5,198 bases of DNA from an uncultured Microcaldota archaeon (GTDB taxonomy: Archaea; Micrarchaeota; Micrarchaeia; Anstonellales; Bilamarchaeaceae), in the NCBI GenBank assembly GCA_903920925.1, contig CAIXOA010000079.1, positions 1 to 5,198 on the forward strand, given 5' to 3'. The notes below the pieces were generated by a model. That model was not told the DNA's origin. It was given only the letters and a program-made list of their open reading frames with translations, and ran no database searches. The position numbers and the translations under genes are program-made. Below, piece by piece: positions 1 through 5,198 of the stretch (position 1 is the first letter of the stretch; every line of letters starts with the position of its first letter).

Positions 1-16
1 CCTTCAACAATTCCAC
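1..16 (-). CDS. Possible 5' end of a divergent gene (partial, GTG start)
   Basis: On the minus strand a GTG at 16-14 opens a frame reading M-E-L-L-K up to the window edge. The same frame has a TAA stop at 25-23, so a start between that stop and the edge is required if this frame is coding. A TTTATTT box begins 29 nt upstream of the GTG, the same spacing as at the three better-supported starts here, and a divergent gene would continue the alternating strand pattern. Only five codons are visible, so no product can be named. The competing reading is that 1-42 is the 3' end of a plus-strand gene ending in V-Y-F-R-A-R-K-stop; that frame is also open. Confidence 0.22.
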
Positions 17-38
17 CCGTGTTTATTTCCGCGCAAGA

Positions 39-45
39 AAATAAA
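39..45 (-). promoter_or_regulatory. Possible TATA-like box of the divergent left-edge gene
   Basis: Read on the minus strand the sequence is TTTATTT, within a longer T-rich run. Its first base is 29 nt from the GTG at 16. It is judged only by analogy with the other TATA boxes in the window. It shares a short intergenic space with the plus-strand TATA box at 64-71. Confidence 0.22.
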
Positions 46-63
46 AACCGCACGACCGCAGGT

Positions 64-71
64 TTTATATA
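64..71 (+). promoter_or_regulatory. Archaeal TATA box for the S13 peptidase gene
   Basis: TTTATATA matches the archaeal TBP-binding box well. Its first base is 30 nt, and its centre about 27 nt, upstream of the ATG at 94. Archaeal transcription starts about 25-27 nt downstream of the box centre, so the predicted transcript begins at or within a base or two of the ATG (leaderless). The GGATGA at 85-90 is only 3 nt from the ATG, too close to serve as a normal Shine-Dalgarno site, which agrees with a leaderless start. Confidence 0.65.
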
Positions 72-93
72 AATTAGACAAAAAGGATGAAAA

Positions 94-1674
94 ATGGCAA
101 GAAATAGAACCGCACTAATCCTCTTGGCCGTTGTGTCCTCTCTATTTTTTGGCTGCGTACAGCCCAATCCCCAGCCACCCCAGAACAATGCAACGAACTT
201 CCAGGATAATGTCGGCGCAATCATCAATGCCCCCGCCTTCGCGCACTCCGCCTGGGGCATCATGATAAAGGACCTCAACACCAACGAAACCCTCTATTCA
301 ATGAATGGAGAAAAGATGTTCGCGCCGGCTTCCACCACCAAACTGTATTCATCCGCCGCGGTGCTTGATGCCTACGGCGCAGATTATGTTTTCAAAACCC
401 CCGTTTATGCAAAGGGCAGCATCGAAAACGGAACGCTCAACGGGGACCTCATCCTCGTGGCCAGCGGGGACATCAATATGGGGGGCCGCACCAATGCAAG
501 CGGCCAGGCAGCTTATACCGATTCAGACCATGGGGATGCCAATGCACTCGGCAACGGAATCCTGACCGACACCGACCCGCTTGCGGGATTGGATTCCCTG
601 GCTGGGCAGGTCTACTCCTCCGGAATCCGCGGGATAAGCGGGGACGTGATAATAGACGACCGTCTTTTCGAGAGCGGCCACGGGCCCGCCTATCCCGTCG
701 CCGATTATGTCCTCTCCCCAATCGCAATCAATGATAATGTGATAGACATAACCATCACTCCGAGTACGGAAAGCAGTCCCGCCACCCTATCCTCCAGGCC
801 GCAGACCGCCCGCTACACCATTATCTCCGAAGCCCAGACCGTCTCCGCAGGCGCCGCCGCCTCATTGCAGGTAGTAGAATCCGAGCCAGATAAGCTCGTG
901 GTCGAAGGAACAATACCTGCCGGCAGCCCGCCCGTCCTGCGCACCTTCTCAGTCCAGAAGCCCTCAGATTTCGCAAGGGCGCTTTTCATCGAGGCTTTGA
1001 AGAGAAAAGGCATTTCTGTCTCCGCCTCTGCGCTCTCCAAAAACAACGCCAGCGGCCTTCCCGCAGATTATTCTGGCATGGAAAAAGTAGCCCAGCTGGA
1101 ATCCCTGCCAATCTCCGAGGAAATAAAAATTGCGCTCAAAACCAGCCAGAACTACCACGCCGACACGTACCCGCTGCTCCTGGCGGCGAAATACGGCCAA
1201 AAGAACTTTTACGAAGGAATGGCTATGGAGAAACCATTCTTCCAGAGGGCGGGATTGGACCTAAACTCCATCTCCTTTGGCGACGGGGAGGGGGGCGTAA
1301 GGTCTGATATGGCCACCCCTGCGGCCACGGTCCGGCTTTTGGCTTATATGCACGGCCGCAGCGATTCTGAGGCATACAAGAACGCCCTCCCAATAGCGGG
1401 CGTTGACGGCACGCTCGCAGGCACCCTCGACCCGGGCAGCCCCATAATGGGAAAAGTTTTCGCAAAAACCGGCGGTACGGCAGACTATGATGCCGTTAAC
1501 GGCAGGCCCTTCCTCATCACACGAGGCCTTGCCGGCTATATGAAGACGGCAAGCGGAAGGGAACTGGCATTTGCGATATATGTGAACAACGTCCCAATCT
1601 CCTCAATTAGCGACATGGTCGAAATAATGAAAGACATAAACAGGATTCTCGAGCAGGTCTACCTCAGCTACTAG
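94..1674 (+). CDS. dacB: Lipoprotein D-alanyl-D-alanine carboxypeptidase/endopeptidase, peptidase family S13 (PBP4/DacB type)
   Basis: This 526-residue protein carries all three serine penicillin-binding-enzyme motifs in S13 order: S-T-T-K (nucleophile Ser80, Lys83), S-Q-N (351-353) and K-T-G (458-460). Family S13 enzymes cleave D-Ala-D-Ala termini or peptide cross-links of peptidoglycan outside the membrane. A second S13 signature is the GD segment at 125-126, followed further on by a GDVIIDD-F stretch. The N-terminus is a lipoprotein signal: Arg residues at 3 and 5, a hydrophobic stretch at 7-19 and a lipobox ending G-C at Cys21. A Pro/Gln/Asn-rich tether (about 22-36) follows. At least five N-x-S/T sequons suit an exported protein. 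Length is slightly above E. coli PBP4 (477). Two oddities: the third motif reads KTGG-T rather than KTGT, and the loop after it is about 11 residues longer than in classic PBP4. The ATG at 94 is supported by the TATA spacing. The gene overlaps the convergent mutase gene by 4 nt. Fold and family are very likely; the substrate in an archaeon is unknown. Confidence 0.9.
   Translation: MARNRTALILLAVVSSLFFGCVQPNPQPPQNNATNFQDNVGAIINAPAFAHSAWGIMIKDLNTNETLYSMNGEKMFAPASTTKLYSSAAVLDAYGADYVFKTPVYAKGSIENGTLNGDLILVASGDINMGGRTNASGQAAYTDSDHGDANALGNGILTDTDPLAGLDSLAGQVYSSGIRGISGDVIIDDRLFESGHGPAYPVADYVLSPIAINDNVIDITITPSTESSPATLSSRPQTARYTIISEAQTVSAGAAASLQVVESEPDKLVVEGTIPAGSPPVLRTFSVQKPSDFARALFIEALKRKGISVSASALSKNNASGLPADYSGMEKVAQLESLPISEEIKIALKTSQNYHADTYPLLLAAKYGQKNFYEGMAMEKPFFQRAGLDLNSISFGDGEGGVRSDMATPAATVRLLAYMHGRSDSEAYKNALPIAGVDGTLAGTLDPGSPIMGKVFAKTGGTADYDAVNGRPFLITRGLAGYMKTASGRELAFAIYVNNVPISSISDMVEIMKDINRILEQVYLSY
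1671..1674. other. CTAG palindrome shared by two convergent stop codons
   Basis: The plus-strand gene stops with TAG at 1672-1674, and the minus-strand mutase stops with TAG read from 1673 to 1671. Both stops lie inside one 4-bp palindrome. The two coding regions therefore overlap by 4 bases, and transcription of each must end inside the other gene. The same arrangement recurs at 4979-4982. Confidence 0.95.
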
Positions 1675-2963
1675 ACAGCCTTCTTTATTGCCTCTCTTGC
1701 CTTCCCCGCAACCTTGTCCAATAATTCTTTTGTCTTCGCTTCCGCCGTCAATCTAATGATGCTCTCTGTCCCCGAAGGCCGAACCAAAACCCAATACCCT
1801 TCCCCGTCTATCCGTATTCCGTCCCCGGTTTCCCGTTTCCCTTCCAATTTCAGCGTCCCCATTATCTTCTCCATCGCATTTGCCCTATCCGAAGTCCTGA
1901 ATTTCTCCCTCGCCATCTCATTAGTCTTAAATCTCCCCGCAAGCGCACTCAGTTTCCCCTTAGAACAATACAGTTCAACATACTTCGCCGCAGCCATCAC
2001 TCCATCCGGCACGAGCACCCCGCCCCTAAAAATATATTCCCCAGCCGGCTCCCCTCCAAACACCGCTCCGCTCTTCTCCATCTCCTCGCTCACGTGCACG
2101 CTCCCCACTGGAGTAAGGACAAACTCACCGCCGTTCCTCTCCACCGTCTCCTTCACAATGAGCGAACTCTCAACAGAACTAATGACATTCCCCTTCTTCC
2201 GCGCCAGTTCCTCCTCAATCATGAGCGCAAGCTGCACATCCGCGTTGAGCAATTCCCCGCGCTCATCAACAATCGCGCACCTGTCCGCATCGCCGTCATG
2301 CGCAATCCCGAAATCCGCCCCGCAAGCCCGGACAGCGGAGGAAAGCCAGGAAAGGTTCTCCTTATTCGGCTCCGAAGGCCTGTTGAAACCACGTGTCTCG
2401 CAGTTTAAGGACACAACCCCGCACCCCAACTCGCGCAAAAGGTATGGCGTAACCACCGCCCCGGCCCCGTTGCAGTCCACCACCACCTTCGGCTTCTTCT
2501 TCGCAATCAATTTAGCATCCACATTCTTCTTCACAAGCTCCATATAATCCGGAATAACGTTCTCAACCCTTCTTTCACCCGGCTCCGCCCCATATTCCAT
2601 TCCCTTCCCATGCCTTTCCAATACCCGCTTCTCCTCCGCGCGGCTTATCTCCCGCCCCTTCCGCATGAATTTAAGCCCATTGTACTCCGCAGGATTATGG
2701 GAGGCGGTCACCACTATCCCCCCGCATCCGAATTTCATTGTCGCAAAGGCAACAAGGGGGGTAGGCACAATCCCCAGCCCAATCCCGTTATTTCCGGAAC
2801 TAAGCACGCCGCTCATGGCTGCAAAAGCAAGCGGAACCCCGCTTTCCCGGGTATCCCGCCCGATGGAAACATCGCTCTCAGCAAATGCATTCGCCACTTT
2901 AAGGGCTAATTCGGGAGTAATATCCTTTCCGTATATTCCCCTAATCCCGGAAGTGCCGAACAT
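1671..2963 (-). CDS. glmM: Phosphoglucosamine mutase / phosphomannomutase, archaeal GlmM/ManB type
   Basis: This 430-residue cytoplasmic enzyme of the alpha-D-phosphohexomutase superfamily moves a phosphate between C6 and C1 of a hexose phosphate. Products would be GlcN-1-P for UDP-GlcNAc or Man-1-P for GDP-Man, the precursors of archaeal N-glycans and surface polymers. All four family signatures are present in order: FGTSGIRG at 2-9; T-A-S-H-N-P at 86-91 with phosphoserine Ser88; the Mg-binding D-G-D-A-D-R at 223-228; the sugar-specificity loop G-G-E-P-A-G-E at 303-309; and the C-terminal phosphate clamp R-P-S-G-T-E at 395-400. Length is close to the usual 430-460. FGTSGIRG and the overall sequence style are archaeal rather than bacterial GlmM. 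The loop at 163-168 reads D-C-N-G-A-G, apparently one Gly shorter than the common D-x-G-N-G-A-G. GlmM and ManB cannot be separated safely from sequence alone; archaeal members are often bifunctional. The ATG start sits right before the conserved motif and 30 nt from a TATA-like box. Confidence 0.93.
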   Translation of the reverse strand: MFGTSGIRGIYGKDITPELALKVANAFAESDVSIGRDTRESGVPLAFAAMSGVLSSGNNGIGLGIVPTPLVAFATMKFGCGGIVVTASHNPAEYNGLKFMRKGREISRAEEKRVLERHGKGMEYGAEPGERRVENVIPDYMELVKKNVDAKLIAKKKPKVVVDCNGAGAVVTPYLLRELGCGVVSLNCETRGFNRPSEPNKENLSWLSSAVRACGADFGIAHDGDADRCAIVDERGELLNADVQLALMIEEELARKKGNVISSVESSLIVKETVERNGGEFVLTPVGSVHVSEEMEKSGAVFGGEPAGEYIFRGGVLVPDGVMAAAKYVELYCSKGKLSALAGRFKTNEMAREKFRTSDRANAMEKIMGTLKLEGKRETGDGIRIDGEGYWVLVRPSGTESIIRLTAEAKTKELLDKVAGKAREAIKKAV

Positions 2964-2986
2964 CGGTTTCCTTTCCCCGGAAGCCC

Positions 2987-2993
2987 ATTTAAA
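2987..2993 (-). promoter_or_regulatory. TATA-like box for the phosphohexomutase gene
   Basis: On the minus strand this reads TTTAAAT, beginning 30 nt and centred 27 nt upstream of the ATG at 2963. This is the same geometry as the box of the S13 gene and again predicts a leaderless or nearly leaderless transcript. The purine-rich GGAAAGGAAA between box and ATG could give weak ribosome pairing, but it lies where a leaderless message would not contain it. Confidence 0.55.
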
Positions 2994-3005
2994 CGTAAGT
3001 TTGTG

Positions 3006-3021
3006 CTTTTTTATGTAAAAG
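3006..3021. promoter_or_regulatory. Possible operator dyad between divergent promoters
   Basis: CTTTT-N6-AAAAG forms a 5-bp inverted repeat lying between the two divergent TATA boxes, roughly at the midpoint, where a regulator could act on both genes. A second short dyad, CGTAAG at 2994-2999 and CTTACG at 3038-3043, flanks it. Both are short and the region is AT-rich, so chance is a real explanation. No regulator gene is visible in the window. Confidence 0.15.
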
Positions 3022-3027
3022 TGTGTC

Positions 3028-3036
3028 TTTTAAAAA
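3028..3036 (+). promoter_or_regulatory. TATA-like box for the 641-residue unknown gene
   Basis: TTTTAAAAA begins 29 nt upstream of the ATG at 3057; its TTTAAAA core begins 28 nt upstream. This matches the spacing at the other genes and predicts a transcript starting at or next to that ATG. An alternative T-rich box, TTTTTTATG at 3007-3015, would give a leader of roughly 20 nt, but no Shine-Dalgarno is evident in 3040-3056. Confidence 0.5.
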
Positions 3037-3056
3037 CCTTACGCCACCTTATACTT

Positions 3057-4982
3057 ATGTTTATGGCCGACCAGAACGGAGATTCGAAAGGCCCAAGAGA
3101 GGCCATGCTTCCAGCGCCGCCCAGCCCCGGCCAGAGGCGGCGCACGGAAACCTTAAAGGGCTCTCCGATCCTTCCACAACCCCTGGCCGCCCCTCCCGCA
3201 CCCAAATCCCTGGAAAAGCCCGCTGCCGAAGCGAGGCCAAGGCTCAGCCGCACACAGGAACTCATGGCAACGCTGGAGAGCTTGCATAAAAAGCAGATAC
3301 AGGAAGCTCTTGCAGGCGAAAGTCCGGCGCGTGCAGAAGCCCAGCATCCATTTCCGTCAAGGTTCGGCCGGGATGATTATGAATTCGTGCAGCAGATGAG
3401 GTCAAGGCTGCCTCCAGAAGCTCCAAAAGAGCCCATGGACTGGGGAGACCTGAAGTTCCGCCCAAGGGAAGTTGGAATGAAGTTCGAGACCACGCTTCTG
3501 CACATGCCAGCCGTAAAAATACCCGCGGGCACGCCGCCTGCCCCCGCCGTAGTTGTATCAAAGAAGTTCTGGACTGACGCGGGCATCCCATGGCGGGAGA
3601 GAGAGCATGCACAAAAAGAAAAGGCGAAGGCATGGGAAGACCTGCCGGACATAAAGAGGCGCCTGGACCACTGGTGCCTCTCCCTCAACCACCCGGCAAA
3701 AGAGGTGCTTTTGAACGCCCTGATAGAGGATGCGGTATCCGCGTTCTCCGGCCTGAAGCGGGCCTCAAAGGAAGGGCAGCGCAATCTGGAGATAGTCTGC
3801 TCGGGCGGAAGGCCAACATTCCTAGTCGAATCCGCGGTAGGGGTCCCGATAGGAACGATTTCAGACAACTTCATCAGAAAATTCAATGAAATGAGAGCCA
3901 ACGGCCTGCTCCCGGACCAGGAAGCGAAAGCATTAATCGAGCAGCTGGTCCGTTTCGTGTTTTACGCCCAGAAGCCGGCGGAAGGCAAGGGGCAGTCGGA
4001 ACTCGAGATGAGGAACGGTTTCTTCCGCGCGGTTACATGGTGCATATGCGCACGCACAAACCCGGCGCTCTTCTCGGAATTCTTTTCCAGGAACAACATC
4101 TCGCTCATAGACGGGCTTGGGATAGCCGTTGGCCTCAACAGCAGCGATGCCAATGCCGTCATGGGAGAGGAAGGCCTGCGCACTGCGCTCTACCGCCTCA
4201 TGAAGAAGAGGTGGGTCGCCACCGGGTTCGAGCATCTCAAGGAGCTGCTGAAGAAGGACATGGGGCGTGGCGAACTGGACGCAAGGGCAGTGTTCCACTT
4301 CATCACCGTCCTGTTAAGGGAAGTAGGGGAATACCAGCGCATCGCGCAGTCCTATTCCATACAAGCAAGGAACATGCTCAATCTTTCCACCGAACGCAAG
4401 AAGTTTGCGGGCACGGTCATGTACATGAGCGAAGGCAGGTTCATAAGGCATCTTATGCTGAGAAACATCGCGCCGGAGCTGCTGTGGAGGGCGATAGGAA
4501 AAATGCATGCGTTCACAGCAAAGCTTTTCGCTGGCCATGGAAACAGCGATGTTAGCCAGGATGAACGCAGTTATGCGATAGGAAGGAGCCCGATTGAGAT
4601 ATCTGACATTTTTTCTACCGTTCTTGAAGGCTTGGATTTCCTTACCCAGGAACCGAAGATGAGGAGGATAGCCCTTGAGGCCGTACAGCACTATGGGATT
4701 GGAAGCGGGGAGGGGCAGCCGGATTCTTTCAAGAAGATTTTCGCCATCTGCCTTTTCACTCGCGCCGGCGACATGCGGAACTACCCGGCGCTCTACAAAT
4801 CCCTCCACGACCACAGCAACCCCATAGTCTCCGATATCGCTCTCGACTATGCCGCCTACCTCTTAGCCAAAGAAGTGAACTTTCTCTTTTCCATCGGAGA
4901 GGCGCCCCTGGCCGAGGCCCGTTCTACCCTGACCCCTGAAGACCTAAGGCAGATTTTCGATGAGGGGGACGCTCCGTTCTAG
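3057..4982 (+). CDS. Uncharacterised 641-residue protein with proline-rich N-terminus and long helical body
   Basis: I do not recognise this protein. From the ATG at 3057 it is 641 residues and looks cytoplasmic, with no signal peptide or clear membrane helix. Residues 4-62 are low-complexity and probably disordered: 13 prolines in the first 61 residues, mixed with Ala, Arg and Lys. A likely amphipathic helix follows at about 64-87. Residues about 95-190 mix short predicted strands with Pro/Gly-rich loops. From about 200 to the end the sequence reads as successive amphipathic helices, which could form an alpha-solenoid-like scaffold, though no clear repeat unit was found. The last residues are acidic (D-E-G-D-A-P-F). 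No nucleotide-binding, nuclease or protease motif was seen. A GTG at 3003 in the same frame would add 18 residues but lies upstream of the TATA box. ATG at 3063 is the other possible start; 3057 fits the promoter spacing better. The gene is divergent from the mutase across 93 nt and overlaps the next convergent gene by 4 nt. Long ordered coding sequence makes it a real gene; its role is unknown. Confidence 0.85.
   Translation: MFMADQNGDSKGPREAMLPAPPSPGQRRRTETLKGSPILPQPLAAPPAPKSLEKPAAEARPRLSRTQELMATLESLHKKQIQEALAGESPARAEAQHPFPSRFGRDDYEFVQQMRSRLPPEAPKEPMDWGDLKFRPREVGMKFETTLLHMPAVKIPAGTPPAPAVVVSKKFWTDAGIPWREREHAQKEKAKAWEDLPDIKRRLDHWCLSLNHPAKEVLLNALIEDAVSAFSGLKRASKEGQRNLEIVCSGGRPTFLVESAVGVPIGTISDNFIRKFNEMRANGLLPDQEAKALIEQLVRFVFYAQKPAEGKGQSELEMRNGFFRAVTWCICARTNPALFSEFFSRNNISLIDGLGIAVGLNSSDANAVMGEEGLRTALYRLMKKRWVATGFEHLKELLKKDMGRGELDARAVFHFITVLLREVGEYQRIAQSYSIQARNMLNLSTERKKFAGTVMYMSEGRFIRHLMLRNIAPELLWRAIGKMHAFTAKLFAGHGNSDVSQDERSYAIGRSPIEISDIFSTVLEGLDFLTQEPKMRRIALEAVQHYGIGSGEGQPDSFKKIFAICLFTRAGDMRNYPALYKSLHDHSNPIVSDIALDYAAYLLAKEVNFLFSIGEAPLAEARSTLTPEDLRQIFDEGDAPF
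4979..4982. other. Second CTAG palindrome shared by convergent stop codons
   Basis: The unknown gene ends with TAG at 4980-4982, and the minus-strand right-edge gene ends with TAG read from 4981 to 4979. This repeats exactly the 4-nt overlap at 1671-1674. Confidence depends on the right-edge reading frame being a real gene. Confidence 0.65.
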
Positions 4983-5198
4983 TGCTCAACAGTCGCGTTG
5001 TACCTCATCCCGTTCCAGGAGATTTTCACATCCTTTCCCAGGTAATTCTCCAGGACAGTTATGTTCCTCTCAGCCCCGAGGTGTGCCGCGCCCATCAGTG
5101 ACTGCCTTGAATTGGTCCAGTCCGTGGCGCTCCCGCTTATCACTATCACCTCGGGCTTGGTCTGGTCCATGAAACTGCTTATCTCGGTGAGCCCTTCG
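4979..5198 (-). CDS. 3' end of an uncharacterised protein (partial, runs off the right edge)
   Basis: On the minus strand the frame is open from the window edge to a TAG at 4979-4981, giving 72 visible residues ending in N-A-T-V-E-H. An in-frame ATG at 5170 exists, but the frame continues upstream with protein-like sequence (E-G-L-T-E-I-S-S-F before that Met), so the true start most likely lies outside the window. The visible part includes a hydrophobic strand followed by small residues (V-I-V-I-S-G-S-A), as in a Rossmann-like or beta-sandwich core. It also has two N-glycosylation sequons (N-I-T, N-A-T), which would suit a surface protein but prove nothing. No family is recognised. Support comes from the open frame, its alternation with neighbours and the CTAG stop overlap matching the other convergent pair. 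Confidence 0.6.
   Translation of the reverse strand, partial: EGLTEISSFMDQTKPEVIVISGSATDWTNSRQSLMGAAHLGAERNITVLENYLGKDVKISWNGMRYNATVEH

Noticed and set aside
1..42. Possible 3' end of a plus-strand upstream gene (frame ending V-Y-F-R-A-R-K-stop)
   Set aside because: It has only 13 codons, and all three plus-strand frames are open over most of this stretch. It conflicts with the equally short divergent GTG reading, which has promoter support. It remains an alternative but is not annotated.
44..66. Inverted repeat AAAACC / GGTTTT with an 11-nt loop, a possible terminator or operator
   Set aside because: The stem is only six base pairs, it overlaps the TATA box, and no U-tract follows. It is likely a by-product of AT-rich promoter DNA.
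473..1465. Several minus-strand open frames of 77-84 codons opposite the S13 gene
   Set aside because: They are Arg/Gly/Pro-rich shadow translations with no promoter or start context, lying opposite a gene with all family motifs.
1681..1737. T-rich patches after the S13 stop (TTCTTTATT, TTCTTTTGTCTT) as an archaeal terminator
   Set aside because: They are the complement of Lys/Glu-rich codons at the mutase C-terminus. Nothing separates them from ordinary antisense composition, so no terminator is called.
1714..2547. Long 277-codon plus-strand open frame opposite the mutase gene, in frame with the S13 gene after its TAG
   Set aside because: The minus-strand frame encodes a clear full-length phosphohexomutase with all its motifs. 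The plus-strand translation is Ser/Pro/Thr-rich low complexity, typical of an antisense shadow. It is in frame with the S13 gene only because both stops share the CTAG palindrome, so a readthrough fusion is not supported.
3003..3056. GTG start at 3003 extending the unknown protein by 18 hydrophobic and basic residues, like a membrane anchor
   Set aside because: This DNA contains the TATA-like boxes and fits promoter composition better than coding sequence. The ATG at 3057 has the same promoter spacing as the other genes, and the extension has several charged residues in the middle.
3023..4814. Numerous short open frames within or opposite the unknown gene, up to 174 codons
   Set aside because: They have shadow-like compositions and no TATA-like box at the proper distance, and the 641-residue frame spans the whole region without a break.
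1..5198. tRNA, rRNA, CRISPR array, insertion sequence or long direct repeats
   Set aside because: None was seen. Intergenic space is limited to two stretches below 100 nt, too little for such elements beyond promoters.

Overview
The window looks like a compact stretch of an archaeal chromosome. Three things point that way. (1) The phosphohexomutase is of the archaeal GlmM/ManB type: it begins FGTSGIRG, where bacterial GlmM has FGTDGIRG. (2) Each of the three gene starts visible in full is preceded by an archaeal TATA-like box, TTTAWAW, whose first base lies 28 to 30 nt upstream of the start codon. That spacing is expected for leaderless mRNAs. (3) No gene has a well-placed Shine-Dalgarno sequence. 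The lineage cannot be fixed from 5 kb. The dense layout and the orphan lipoprotein peptidase would suit a DPANN-like genome (Micrarchaeota, Diapherotrites and similar), but this is a guess.

Layout. Bases 1-93 are intergenic and may hold the first codons and promoter of a divergent minus-strand gene. Bases 94-1674 (+) encode a lipoprotein of peptidase family S13 (DacB/PBP4 type). Bases 1671-2963 (-) encode a phosphoglucosamine/phosphomannomutase of the alpha-D-phosphohexomutase superfamily. Bases 2964-3056 form a divergent promoter region with a TATA-like box for each side. Bases 3057-4982 (+) encode a 641-residue protein that I do not recognise, with a proline-rich disordered head and a long mostly helical body. 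Bases 4979-5198 (-) hold the 3' end of another unrecognised gene that runs off the window.

Organisation. Genes alternate strictly in strand (+, -, +, -, possibly with a further - at the left edge), so nothing here looks like an operon. Both convergent junctions are built the same way: the two genes overlap by four bases, and that overlap is the palindrome CTAG, which supplies a TAG stop to each strand. CTAG is otherwise almost absent (three sites in total by eye). There is no room for intergenic terminators at these junctions.

Function. The mutase would make GlcN-1-P or Man-1-P for nucleotide sugars used in surface glycans. The S13 lipoprotein would act outside the cell on D-Ala-D-Ala-like peptides, which is odd for an archaeon. 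The two are neighbours but face each other, so a shared pathway is not shown. The best candidates for new biology are the unrecognised 641-residue protein and the archaeal S13 lipoprotein. I do not see a clear multi-gene defence, mobile or CRISPR system.
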